From assembly GCA_005281725.1 (NCBI GenBank), contig SSBO01000009.1, positions 10,597,313 through 10,661,312 on the forward strand: a stretch of DNA of 64,000 nt, in the 5' to 3' direction. The notes under the pieces were generated by a model. The model was given only the letters and a program-made list of their open reading frames with translations. It was not told where the DNA came from and did not search any database. Both the position numbers and the translations under genes were made by a program. Origin of the DNA: Wuchereria bancrofti. Its lineage: Eukaryota; Nematoda; Chromadorea; Rhabditida; Onchocercidae. Below, piece after piece: positions 39,961 through 52,815 of this stretch (position 1 is the stretch's first letter; every line of letters starts with the position of its first letter).

Positions 39961-42900
39961 ATTCAAACGAATTTTACTTTTTTTCAAAAAATTCAATTTA
40001 AACAAATCCACGATTAATTTATGACGATTATTCACGTGTGATTATTGTAGGCTATCAAAAAGTAATAGCTTCTTTTTTAAGTCAATAACTTTTTATATAT
40101 ATAGAAGCTTTAGGTAAGTAAACTATAACAAATATTTAAATTTAAATTATTTTCTATGACTAAAAATAACTGAAAAAAATTTTAACTTAAACTATTTAAA
40201 ATTTAAATCTAAGACATTATTTTCATGACAAACATTGAGCTACATTAATATACTTCAGTTAGATTGCGTAAAAAAAAAAAATTGAAATAATTTCATTTCT
40301 TTTTTTTTTTTTAATTTTTGCAAACATTCTTCTTAACTTTTTATAACTAATATATTTAAATGGTTCTACTTTCTCAATATACTTTAAGTTATTTCGTGCT
40401 AAATTTGTCTGTGTGTTCGTATAGAAAACTGAAATAATTTTATTTTCAATTTTTTTTTTCATTTTTTTTTTCTTAAATTTCAACGATATTTCTTGCAACT
40501 TTTTCTTTGCTTGTTATATTTAATGACTATACTTAATAATGTTTCACTTATTTAAAATAAATTTTCTTTACTTACAAAAAAAAAAAAAAATTGACAATTT
40601 CTTTTGTTTTGCAAGAAAGAAAGTTAGTACAAAAAAAAATTCTAATAAAAAAAACTTATTGTATTCAAAAAGAAAAAAAAAATATTATCAAATAATTTTT
40701 CTATTACTTTTTCCATCCTTTCGATTTTTTTTTTAATGACAATTATAAATTCAACTTATAATTTATACTCGTTTCACTCGTAAATTTATATTACAATTTA
40801 ATTTTTTACATTAACAGCATAACTATTTTCTAAAAAAAAAAAATAAAATAAACAAAAACATACATATTTATATTTTTTAAATCATAAAATATTAAAAATT
40901 ATAAATGTATCACTTCTAAATTATTTTATAATTGCAATGAAATAATAAGAACTACATTCATTGTATTCAAATTTTTCTTCTTTTAGTTTTTAATTTGTTT
41001 AAATTCGAAATACATTTGATTTTATTCATTTAGTATAGAAAGGATCAAAATATTTGTTAAAATGCGCAATAATAAAATGAAAGAAATATTTTTTTTAAAA
41101 AAAAGATTATTTAAATAAAATAAATATTTCAATATGGAAATTAATTTTGCTTACATTACTATTTACTTTGTTTATATTCTATAATTCATGCTAGATAAGC
41201 ATTGAATTTTCAATAATTTAATTAGATGTTGACTATACATACCTAATTATCTTTTAGAGAATTTTATATTGATAAAGCAATATGGTTGCTAATATTTAAT
41301 ATTTTTTTTTTCTTTTTTACCATCGATTAATAATTGAATTGTGCTACACAACAAGTGAAAAATTTCTGAATAAGAAAGAAAAATAAAATAAACAAATAGG
41401 AAAAATCAGTATTTCCTAAAAAAATCTTTTTTTCTTTTAAAAAGTAGCTAATTTAAATAAACTTTGTGAAAAAAAAATTTCTGCAAAAGATTTAAAAATT
41501 AAAAATGAAAAAAAAAAAATCTAAAAATTTGTGAAAGAAAAATGATAAATCTTAAAAAATATTGCTGCTAAATTTTTTGTTGTTTGAGTTTTAAAAGAAA
41601 AAAAAAAATGCAAATTCTTTTATTATTATAATAATTGATTTTTGTCTTCTCGTCATATTTTAATTTATATAAATTATTCATCTGTTGTTTAATGTTAATT
41701 TATTTTTGCACACTTTTTTTTTCGTTAACATTTTTTTTTTTAAATTTCAAAAGAAATAGCTTTTAGAATTGACATTTATTAATGTCAGTTTGATCAGTTA
41801 GATGAATTATTTTATAGCTATTAAACGATTAAAATTTAACAAAATTAATTTACAATTGTATCAAATTTTTATCGCTGTATTTTTTCCTATTTTCTTTTTT
41901 TTTTTAATTACTGACTAATCTAATATGGCAATTATCATTTTATTATCAAATTTTGTTTTTTTTTCTTTCTACTAACTAATTTAATTAACAAAAAAAACTA
42001 CGATTAATACTACAATAATTTAAAATGAAAAATTTTATTGCATAAAAATTAATGATGCATTTTATAATAATTAGCATATTATTATTCAAAATGGAATAAA
42101 TTATTTCTCAAATATCTTGAAAAAATATGATATAAAAAATAAGAAGAAATATTTGATGTAAAAATTTCAATTCTATTCTTTCATTTTAATTTTTTTTTTA
42201 TTTTAACAAAAACTACAAGAGTTAAAGATTTAATCATCATAAATTTTTTGATCAATTCTTTTTTTAGGAGAAAGAAGAGAAAATTTTAGAACTAAGACAA
42301 TTAATTAGCAAATTTGTAAGAGCTCATTTATATTCGGAAGTATTTTCATGAACATTCAATAAAAAAGTTTTGCAGAAAAAAAAAGAAAATTAAAATGAAA
42401 GAGTGTAAGGGAAAGAAGTCGATAACAAATTTTATGCATCATCTGGCAAGCAATAATCAGTTTTTTAAAAATGATAAAACATATGACATTCGTGTGATTA
42501 ATAAAACTTTAATAATTAATGATATCATTGTGAAGCATAAAACATGTCTTTTTTAATTTTTTTTTTTTTAAATAAAACATTTTATTGCTTGAAAAAATTT
42601 GAAATTAAATGCAATATGATAAATAGTAATAAGAGTTTAAAGCGATATTAGAAAGTAATATGACAAATCAATTAAGGATTAAAAGTAAAAATCCTAAAGC
42701 AGATGTTAAGGAATGATATAACTGATAATTAAAATAAAACATGAATATTATGCAGTAGCAGTGGCAATAGTAGTAGTATACAATGTAAGTATAAGTTAAA
42801 TATAACACAATAAAATTAATAATAGTTGAACTTAAGTGATAATAATTTCATATTAAATATTAGAACTGAAAAAAATTAAATCAAATGAAGGAGAGTTTGT

Positions 42901-45900
42901 TATTAGTTAGACTTAAAAAATTTCTAATTAAATATTAGGTTATATTTTTTTATTTTCGACTATTTCTTTTTATGAAATTTTTAAACAATAAATAATAATT
43001 ATTAGTTGATTAACCGTTGTCAAACTATTAATTAACTGTTTATATATATATTAATGTTTCAATACAAATTTCCTTTAGCAAAACAAAAAGTGATAAAAAT
43101 AAAAATGGAAAAATGTGCAATATGCAATATTCTTCAATCTTTTTTATAAATAAACGAAAAAATTAATTTTTTTTTATAAAACCTATAATTTAACATGTTA
43201 AAACATACAATCCATATATAAGTTATATTCGCGTGGGTTTATTTTTTTTTAAATTTCTTAATTAAAAAGAAAAAACTATCACATCATGTTAAAACATACA
43301 ATTCATATGTAAGTTATATTCGCGTGGGTTTATTTTTTTTAAAAATTTTTTAATTAAAAAAAAAAAAACTATCACACATTGCTAAAATATACAATCCATA
43401 TATAAGTTATATTCGCGTGGGTTTATTTTTTTAAATTTCCCAATTAAAAAAAAACTATTACATTTATTCTAATTTTATAATGAGAGGTAAGAGAGAGAGA
43501 GGGAGAGAGAAATTAAGAAGAGTTAAAAGATTATGATAATATATATATATATATGTGGAAAAATATCATAGAAAAGAGAAAAAAGAAATTATTACATATA
43601 AATAAAAAATTTTGAACAAAAAAAAAAAAAGAAAAGGAAAAAAAGTATTGAAAAATTTTATGGAAAATAACATGAATGCAAGAGTGGTTTTAAAAGGCAA
43701 AAAAGAAAAAAAAAAGGAAAAAAAGAAAAATTTGCCTAAAATGAAAGTAAATGGGTAATGGCTAAATAAATTGTTCCCAATGGAATATGAAGCGAAAGAT
43801 AAAAATGGGTGAAGTGAAATAGGAATGAAATGAAAAATAGAACGATAGCGGGGAATAGCGGGAAGTTTAACAGAAGATATGAGAGAAGTAAATTAGAAAC
43901 AAAATCATTTATTCAGCAATCCGGAAAATTTGAGGTTTTTTTTTTTTTTCAAATGAGTCTTAATGGTTTATTCATTTAAAAGAGAGAGAAAAAAGAAGGA
44001 ATGAAATTGCAAGAAAAATGAAAAATTGTTTTAGTTTTTTTTTTTTTTTACTTTTTTTGATTGAAGAAAAGAGAAAAAAGATTGTTTTTTTTTTTTTTGC
44101 TTTGCATAAAATTTTATAAAATGTAAAAAGGAATAAAATTATTTGTAAAAAAATTAAGAAAAAAAAAAATTCTGTAATGTTTTGTTCAACGTAAAAGAAA
44201 TTTTATAGCAAAACTAGTAAAATACAATTTATTTGCTTTTATTCAAATCGAAATTATATTAAATTCATGCTAATATAATTAATTGGTTGCTATTATTGAA
44301 TAGCATGCAAAATTGAATTGTCGACGTATACTTTGCCTAGAAATTTTAAATAAAGTTATAAATTGTGAACATTTTGTAAAAATTTTTAAATAATTTTAAA
44401 TGATATATATATTTTTTTTGTTTGAATTTTAAATAATTTTGAGTGAATTTTAAATGCAATTTCAAAAGAAAAAAAAAAAGAAAAATGTTGTCCATGTATA
44501 ATTGGCAACAAAATTTTCATAAATTATTAAATGTCCAAGACACTTAACAAATAAAATTGTAATCTAAAAAAAAAATGTAAATATAATTCTTTTCTCAATT
44601 ATAATTTCCAATTCAATGTAAAATAGATAAAATTTTTATTAAAATTTAAGATTTTTTAAAGCAATAAGTGTCATAAGGTTATAAGATTAGCAAAAAAATT
44701 TTTATAAATAGTTGCTGATATTAACGAGAGAGGGCTTACTTTTAAAAATTAAGAATATTTGTGAAAGAGTTAATTTGGAATTAGAGATAAAAAGAGTACT
44801 TGCTAGAAGCATTGCACATAAGAAAGAAGGCTTACTTTTTTTTTTTATTCTAAAACTTATATTCGTAAGTAAATGATAATTTAAACAGTTTCAAATAATT
44901 ATTGGTATTAATTATTCCTATTTTATAGCATAATGAATCAGAAATTTATTAAAATTTTAATTTTAAATAAACTTCATTAAATTATTATAATTAAAAATTA
45001 TTAAATAAAAATTACGAATCATTTGAAATGAAATATTTATCAATTGATGGATAATAAAAACAAAAATGTAAGAGAAAAAGTAAGTTTATTAAAATGTTTA
45101 GATGGGTGATAATTTTTTAAGATAGAATAAATTTGTTTTCTGTTTACCAATAAACCGTTTAATTTTTAAAATCGTTTTTGTTTATCAATAAACCACTTAA
45201 CTTTCTGAAATTTTTGATTTCAAATTTATCCGTTTAAAATTGATTTTTTACATGCATTGCAAATTAGCCATGCTGAGCTAAAAAATTTTCGATTGCACAT
45301 TCTTTTTGCAAACATAATAATTGGACGAAAAATATTGTTTAATGGTAATCGAAGTGTTTCTTTAATCAAATAAAAACATTTTGAACTTTTTCACATTCCG
45401 ACGCTTTTCATTTTTGAAATATTAGCAGCAATATCATTAATTTTATTCGTTCAAAAAAAAAAAATATTTTGGAATTTCACTCCAAATCATGGAAATATAC
45501 TATCAAAATAATTGCCAGTTACATATAATCATCTAAAATTTCAAACAATATTTTCCACTGGTGGTAAATTAAATTTTGAAAAAAAAAAATAACTGAAAAT
45601 TTATATAAAATATAAACGAAACTGATCACAATTTTATTCTAAAACAAAACAATAGTACGAATTAGAGCAAAAATGTACTCAATAATACACCTGGCAGCAT
45701 ATATTGAAACATTTCAAAGGTGGTTTTATTTTGATAATATTTATTTTAATTCACCTACAAATGTTTTCCTTTTTTAACAACTCTATAAATATTTGCAATT
45801 TAGGATTTTTTTCCTGAAGGAAAATTGTAGTAAAGCTTTACTAAATTACTTACTAATTATTTACTACTACTAGTAATTAATTACTAATTACTTACTACCA

Positions 45901-46379
45901 TTACTACTACTGCTACTACTATTGAATTACTTGTGTGTGCAAAAATGGATTCTCTCTGTAATTTTTCTTTTTCTTTTCTTTTTTTTTTTGTCTCACATGA
46001 TTTTTTCAAATGAAAATAAATAAAGCGCCATTAATATTTTTTGTTGTTTTCCAAAACAAAAAAGTACAAATCAGTAAAATATGATAACTTTCAATTTATT
46101 TAATTATTTTATTGCTAATGCATGAACTTTTCAATTTTAAGCAAATAACACTAATAAATTTATTCATTCTTAATTGATTATGCTAATTGTTCAGGAAATC
46201 ATCAACATTAACCGTCATGAAATTCTTACTATTTTATGTTTTAAGTTTATATACATTGTTGATATTGTTGAGATGAAATGGGAACCGATTTAAATTCTTT
46301 CAAACTTTCGAATGTGTAATTAAATTCTAATAATACTCAAAGTTGAATAATAAACAACACTTGTCATTTCAAGATTTAT
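39961..46379. other. Intergenic AT-rich region without recognisable genes
   Basis: About 6.4 kb upstream of the GPCR. Poly-A/T tracts dominate. The only ordered structure is the repeat at 43185-43450, followed by a GA run near 43490 and a short AT run near 43540. Open frames are short and biased to Lys, Phe and Ile. Confidence 0.65.
43185..43450. repeat. Tandem repeat of about 92 bp, three copies, with CGCGTGGG core
   Basis: Each copy reads AAAACATACAATCCATATAT, then AAGTTATATTCGCGTGGG and GTTTATTTTTT, then an AATTAAAAA tail. The CGCGTGGG core recurs at about 43230, 43321 and 43414 and is strikingly GC-rich for this region. Confidence 0.88.
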
Positions 46380-47093
46380 TACATGCAATATGATTTCGAC
46401 AAATTAATTGCGATAAGCTTCTCTGTGTGCACTCTTTGTGTTAAGGCGTGCCTTATAATTCTAATAAGATCTCTGAGGTCATACAAGCTTCAACTGAAAG
46501 GTCAGACAAAATGTGTCCATGGGAAGACTAGCCTTTTAAAATTCATCCTAGAAGAAAGACAACTCTAACTTCAAGATTAAACTAGCCTGGTCCTGCAAGG
46601 TTATTTATCTAAGTGAGGGATACTCCAAACAAACGTATGATTTGAAGATCTCTCTACCATTGACGGTTGAACTTCAACAGTAAAAGATGAGGCCAATTGA
46701 GCTTACGCTGCGCCTTATCTAAAAAGATCCAAAAGATATAGGCACTTTTGTAAGGCCTTATAGCGAAAAACGAGGGACGAAACGACAGATGAAAAAATGA
46801 AGTGGAAGCCATAGGTCAACCTGCATGGTTCAGGACATTTGGTCGCCCGAGAATGACCTCAGAGATTGTTTTTCAGAATATCCCGAATGGCCAAACAGTC
46901 TTTTTCAAGGACAATATTGCTTGCTCCACACGGCAAAAGATTGACAAAAGGCCTAATCAAGCTCATCTCTAGATTTTATCCAGTTGGCTAACTAATGACA
47001 ACGGTCATTTCCTTCCTCTGCGATCGAACAAAGATACCTGCCTCTAAAGGTGTGTTCCGGTTAACTCTCGAATTTTGAAACACGGAGCTATCT

Positions 47094-47223
47094 ATGCTTG
47101 ATGCTGCGAATATTGAATGTCCCAAGCATCGTTCTGCTCTAATTATCTATGAATTATTATGACCTAATATCAACATTGTTGATCTCAGTGAAATTCATTT
47201 TCTTGAAGAAGTTTTGAGGTACA
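47094..47223 (+). pseudogene. LINE endonuclease remnant
   Basis: The frame reads MLDAANIECPKHRSALIIYE, then LL, a stop codon, and PNINIVDLSEIHFLEEVLR. This corresponds to the start of an APE-type endonuclease, where family members have an LLD...KRRSAL...LSE-H/R-F pattern including the catalytic Glu (LSE). The rest of the endonuclease is missing. Confidence 0.78.
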
Positions 47224-47274
47224 ATCATAACCACTTACACACTCTACGGTCAGTTAAATTTAAAATCGAAAATC

Positions 47275-47318
47275 TTTTACTGGTGAAATCAATTCACGAA
47301 TTGATTTCACCAGTAAAA
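47275..47318. repeat. Perfect 21-bp inverted repeat with a 2-base spacer
   Basis: Arms 47275-47295 and 47298-47318 are exact reverse complements (core ACTGGTGAAATCAATT), separated by AC. It lies inside the LINE remnant, between endonuclease and connector pieces. Confidence 0.95.
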
Positions 47319-47479
47319 ATTCATCGCTTCCAAACTTGTAAATTCACAAAAGGTAATATATTAAAAATAGCATCGTACAATAATATTTTGTAGAATATCT
47401 GAATTTCAACGAAAAGCAAATATTGGTTTGATGAAAGCAACTAATTGATGCAGGAACTCTTGTCGAATCAAACATATTG

Positions 47480-47650
47480 ATCAACTTGTTATGTTAGAAA
47501 AAGCAGCTTTTCGTATTGCGTACAGTGTGTTTCAACAAAAACGTCTCAAAATAAGTAGTGGATCAATCCAAGAGAAAAGTAGCAGAGATAATTCAATTGT
47601 GTACAAATTTCGATGACCACAATAGATTTTATAAAGTTCTGAAGGTAAAT
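47480..47650 (+). pseudogene. LINE connector remnant between endonuclease and reverse transcriptase
   Basis: Two frames give FRIAYSVFQQKRLKISSGS and IQEKVAEIIQLC followed by HNRFYKVLKVN. The latter resembles the connector segment just before the reverse transcriptase in this LINE group. A frameshift separates the two. Confidence 0.6.
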
Positions 47651-47864
47651 GTATGAATTAGTACATTAGGATCAAATCATCCTACTAAGCCTATTAATCA
47701 TCCTACAAAGTCAAATATTTCTCACAAGTAAAACTTTTATTTCTGAATCGATGATAGTTTAAACACTTTCAATCTCTCTCGTTCAATACAGTTAATAGCT
47801 CAGCAATTCAGCCAATCAGATAAGAAACAGTGTAAATTGAACTGGATGTAGCCTATCAGACTCT

Positions 47865-48110
47865 TAAAGCCATACAGTAACTGATACAGTAAGTAAAAAC
47901 CATACAGTAGGCGAAACAGTAAGTGACAGCAAGTAAAAGCCATACGGTAAGTGATACAGTAAGCAAAAAGTGATACAGTAGGTAAAGCCATACAGTAAGC
48001 GAAACTACGTGAAAAGCGTACAGTAAGTAAGAGTCATACAGTAAATGATACATTAAGTGAAAAAGTGATACAGTAAGTAAAAACCATACAGTAGGTGAAA
48101 AAGTTATAAG
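47865..48110. repeat. Tandem repeat of CATACAGTAAGTGA / CAGTAAGTAAAAAC units
   Basis: About fifteen degenerate units built on (A)CAGTAAGT or CAGTAGGT lie head to tail. They interrupt the LINE remnant between its connector and reverse transcriptase parts. Most units contain a GTAAGT donor-like motif. Confidence 0.85.
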
Positions 48111-48129
48111 GAACTAATCTTGATAGAAG

Positions 48130-49560
48130 CATAAAGCCAAGCATTTCACGTTAAATTTCACGAACTTCTTTATAAGTTAGGAACAAATCACCGTGATGCA
48201 ATCATGTTGTATAAGAAAAGAGAAAAATTCGATTGCTCAAGCTATCATGGCGAATTATTTTATTCCCTATTGTTAACAAAACTTTTGTAGGAATATTTTT
48301 AAGCAAATTAGTACTAATTATTGCGAAATTACTTGAAAATCAATTTTCATAATTTCAGGATTTTCAGAGAAGTATCATAGATGTAATATCGTTGTTTTCA
48401 TATAATTGCAAGAAAAGTGCAAAAGCATAGAGCAATGGACTGCATGTGACATATTCGCTGATTTCGTTGAAATAGATGAAACTATGAGCAGAAAAAAGCT
48501 TATGACAATTCTTGCAACAATTAACATTTCTCTTTTCTTAGTCCCTAAATGTTGCTCAAAATGTTTGTCCTATTACTTAAGAATAAATGAAATCAATTAA
48601 GATACGGCGGACAACTTATACTCTAAATTCTTCTTAACAGTTAATGGCTAAAATACGATTGTTTCATTCTCTCATCAATTCTACTTACAATGCTTTTTTT
48701 TTCAATATTATCCTCCAAAAGATTATGGCAAACACTAATTTAAATTCGACATAACATCAATGAGAGCGCAGAAGATTGAAAGCCATATCACAACTGTAAA
48801 TTCATTTTATCCGTGAATTACTTTTTGTAGATAATGTCGACTTCGCAGAAGCATCTCTGGAGCGCATAACATTCTGCTTTGCAGGAATTTTTGACTTTTT
48901 GAACTGAAAGTTAACTTGAAGAAAGCAGAAATTTTAAATTAGCCTGCTGTAGAGATTGATTATTACCATCCTTAAATCAACATAGACATGTCAAAGTTTA
49001 AGTCAGTCCAAAAATCCACTCTTTGGGAAGGATCATTTATTTGGATGATAAGATCGACAAAGAGATTGATAAGAGCTTCACGAAGATATGCAAACTGGAA
49101 GGTTTAATAAAAGTGTATGAAGCAATAAAAAAATACTAATATTAGTGTTTATAGAACCATTGTTGTACTTTATTTTACATGACTCTGAATTGTAGATTAT
49201 TTACTTACCTTAAATATCTGCGCCATATAATCCTAAACATGAACTGATCTGACTGTGTGACTAACTCGGACAGGTAGGGTTTACCATTATTAACAAAGGA
49301 CACAGCGACATTAGACAGGTCAGCTCTTCAGGATCAAAGATTGATCGTCTTCCTAAGATTTTACTCTATGTGAATTCAACATTGGTTGTAGATGTGATGC
49401 CAAAAAAAGAAGTCTCGAAGACTCTATGAAATTCAACCTTTGACATATGAGCCATTGTCATCCGAGATAAACAGGTACTACCACAACGATGCTAACAGTC
49501 TCTGAAAAGATACTCTACTAGGTCTTTTCGGCTAAATAGAGAGAATTGCGTCCTATCAGT
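48130..49560 (+). pseudogene. LINE reverse transcriptase remnant
   Basis: Recognisable pieces in order are: NHRDAIMLYKKREKFDCSSY (48187 on), LQEKCKSIEQ and DFVEIDETMSRKKLMTILA (48406-48520), FIRELLFVDNVDFAEASLER (about 48803-48862), and after a frameshift GRIIYLDDKIDKEIDKSFT (about 49027-49083). The catalytic FADD box reads FVDN, so its second Asp is lost. Several stops and frameshifts confirm decay. Confidence 0.78.
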
Positions 49561-49599
49561 ACCATTAATAAGAATTTCCGCTTCTGATGTACTATAATA

Positions 49600-52200
49600 T
49601 TTTCATTTGACAGAAACTTAGATAGATCACTTCACAGATTTTCGTTTATGAAGCCAAGCTATTATCATTATTAGTTATAGTAAAAGATAAACTATTACTG
49701 AGAATATAAAAGAAATGAAAGTAGCAGATGAAAATAAAAGAAATCAAAATATGCGGCATAAAAAAAAAGTAGCTAAAAAAATTATAAGAAAAAACACGAA
49801 ATTAACTATAATTCTTCTACATCATCTTTCTAGCAAGCTAAATTCTGTATCGATCTGTAAGCATATTTATTCTTATCCATAATCAATTATTTTTTAATTT
49901 TAATAAATTACAATTGAATTCATTCATCTCTATCTCATGGGATGGTCGTTATTATTATCGAAATATTTTTTTTTATTCACATCAGTTTATTCAGATTCAT
50001 TCTCTATTCCATAAGATATTTTTAATGAATATTTAACGTTAATTAGCCTTATCACATACTACCATATATCACTTCCATATTTGTGTTATACATTATAATT
50101 TTAATGCATTATTTTATTCATTTATAATTAAGTAATATTGATTAGTAATATTTAATAAAATGGTATTTAGACTTATGCCAGATATGTATATTTACTATAA
50201 ATATATGATTAGATGTTTTCGAGTTAAACAAAACAAACAGAAATATTTATTATTCAACATTATGGTAAGAAAAATGGGAAATGATATTTTGAAATTGTTT
50301 CCTTTCCATCATTTATCTTAGAATTATAAAAAAGAAAAGTATAATTATCATATATCAAATAGGCTGTCATTTACTTATTTCTATCAGCACTACTATATAT
50401 ATATATGTCAATTGTAATTTAGTATTAAAATAATAATGCTAAAGTTAAATATCATTTTTAATATTTATTTAATCTTGGCATTAATTGACAATTATTGCAT
50501 CAGTTAATAGACTGAGCAAATAATCAAACGATTAGAATTATTGAAATTATCAATCTTTTTTTTGATAAATGGATAATAACGTATTTTCATATTTGGAATT
50601 TAATGATACCATGAAAAAAAGGGTATAACTATTATATTAAATTAATCAATGTTTCTGCTACATATACATAATTTTCAACTAATATTTTGAAATTAAAAGC
50701 AATATAACACAAGGAAAAATTAACAAAAATATTTCTAAATTTTGAAAAATGTGAAAAAATGGTAAAGAAAGCTTGTAACCAGGTTTATATTTTTGCTAAC
50801 AAAAATAGCAGCTAAAATATGTTAACAATTTCAATAAAAAATTACTGTTAATTTTATGATACACATTTAAAGCACTGATAAGCTTCACGAAAAAAATATT
50901 TCTTGTTTTTTAAATAAGAAATATTATTGGATTTTAAAAGAAAAAAAAAATTTGACAAATAAATTTTAACTCCAAAAAAAAAAACAAAAAAGAAACACAT
51001 TAGATTTATTATTCACCATGTGCTTTTAAAAAAAGCTATTTTTTTTTTAATTTTGGTTTTGTTTATATTAAAAAAAAATTCTCAAACATAATCATACAAT
51101 TGAATTTAACGAGCAAATTCAATAGCAGCAAACATAAGCAACTAATTAAACAAATTGATTTATTTTGATTTGCTACAAATTGTTATTTTTCTTTTTGCTA
51201 TTTTTTGCTTTCTGCAATATTTGTTTTTAAAATATTTTATCATAATTATTAATTTCATTCATTTTCTCTTAGAAATCAGTCCAAAAAGAAAGATTTTTGA
51301 TGAAACTATTCAGTGTAATTATTACAATAATAAATAAAATTCTATATAATCATAATTTAAAAATGATCGGCTTTTTTCTAACATTTTTGAAATTAGTTAA
51401 ATCAGTTTTGATCAGCAATTTTTGCTCTCAATGTATTTGAGCTTAATAAAATGCATGGAAGAACCATTCAATGCTACTATTATCATAAAAGATGATTTAA
51501 ATTTGTTTATCAATTTCAAATATATTTTCATTTTGGCTTTTGCTTTCTCAAAATATAAAAATGAATAAAAAAAAATGCTGTAAAATAGATTCAAATCAAT
51601 TTGCTGTAAATTCATTGGTACATTCCTTTGATGAATTTGTAAATTTGATGAAATTAAATTTAAATAAAAATAGTAGCTTAATGAAATCAAATAATATCTG
51701 TTTATGTATCAAAGTATTTCAGTTTACTGTCATGATTAAATAAAATTTGAACATTTTTTATTTAATTCTTAAAAATCAAAGATAGATTATGAATAAGAAA
51801 TAAATTCCAAAAAAGCAATTGAGCAAAAATAAATTCTACTAACATTGATGATAAAAATGACTATGTAGCAGTCAAAGATTTAAAAAAAAAAAAAAAAAAA
51901 GAGCAAACTGTTCCAATTGCCAAAATATTTTTTTGGTTTTTCAAATCAAAACTATTCAGATTAGTCTTACTCAATCACATTTAAGAGGAAATGCTCAATC
52001 ATGCAGTTATAATTTAGCAAAAAAAGGTATGCTTCATCGAACAAAATAATTAAAAAGAAAAAAAAAAGGAGGTATGCTCAATGACGCGAAATAATTTAGT
52101 AAAGAAAAGTAATCGAAGATGAAATAACAATATACATTCATCAGTAATCGGATCAATTGCAATCACATTTCTTTTTCCGTTTTATTATGTATGTAATTTC
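49600..52200. other. Intergenic AT-rich region
   Basis: No recognisable coding sequence, RNA gene or ordered repeat apart from poly-A/T runs and a short AT run near 50400. Confidence 0.6.
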
Positions 52201-52213
52201 GGTTTTCATAGTG

Positions 52214-52426
52214 GTATCATCCGGCATAAATGCACATAAGATCAGCCTGATCAGGTAATTCGAATTCATGACTCCGGAAGCTTTTTCGAACACAGAAATG
52301 ATTCTCACATGCTATGACTCATTTTCGGACCAATCTTCTATAAAGATCACTCAAATGGCACATGACTACCATCCGGAATTCCGGTTGGAGAATGGGAAGA
52401 GTGAGCAGAAAATAACCGGATGATAC
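52214..52426. mobile_element. MITE-like inverted-repeat element
   Basis: A 213-bp segment begins GTATCATCCGG (52214-52224) and ends with its exact reverse complement CCGGATGATAC (52416-52426). The interior is much richer in GC than the surroundings and has no open frame. No clear target-site duplication is seen, so the family is not assigned. Confidence 0.6.
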
Positions 52427-52689
52427 AAATTGCGCTTCTAATATAAATGCTTATCCTATCTTATGTATTATAAAAGATTAAATGTAAAAGTCGAACTTTT
52501 CGTCTTAAATTTCTTTATTTTTTTGTTGAGGAGTGAGTTTTATCAGATATTTGCTTAGTTTGAATTTCTTTTCTCTTACATTTATTCTTTTTTTTTTCTC
52601 AAATTTTTTTTTCAAATAACATTACATTTCCGCTTTTTTTTTAGCACTTTCAACTATTACGGTAACTTTTCCTATGATATAAAAAATAT

Positions 52690-52815
52690 TTTCATGATAA
52701 TAATTAATAATAATAAATAACAATAATAGTAATAATAATAGTAATGGTAATAGTAATAATTATAGTAATAATGGCAGTAATGATAATAATAATAAGTAAT
52801 AACAATAATAATGAT
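52690..52815. repeat. Imperfect AAT/AGT trinucleotide repeat
   Basis: AATAATAAT, AGTAAT and GGTAAT units fill about 120 bases. Confidence 0.8.

Larger units (their letters stand above)
46380..49560 (+). mobile_element. Decayed LINE (non-LTR retrotransposon with APE endonuclease and reverse transcriptase)
   Basis: Base composition rises clearly in GC at about 46380 and falls again after about 49600. Within it, broken frames resemble in order an AP-type endonuclease (47094-47223), the connector (about 47480-47650) and reverse transcriptase with its C-terminal part (about 48130-49540). The pattern is that of the LINE group often annotated as craniofacial development protein 2-like. Stops, frameshifts and an inserted tandem repeat rule out function. 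The part before 47080 is assigned only by composition. Ends and target-site duplications were not found. Confidence 0.8.

Noticed and set aside
40259..40736. Lys/Phe-rich open frames on both strands
   Set aside because: Composition is that of poly-A/T intergenic DNA and the two overlap antisense.
47800..48053. Tyr/Leu-rich open frames on the minus strand
   Set aside because: They are translations of the CAGTAAGT tandem repeat inside the LINE remnant.
52200..52450. tRNA gene
   Set aside because: The GC-rich segment has no A or B box and no cloverleaf; the inverted ends explain it better. No tRNA B box was found elsewhere in the window.
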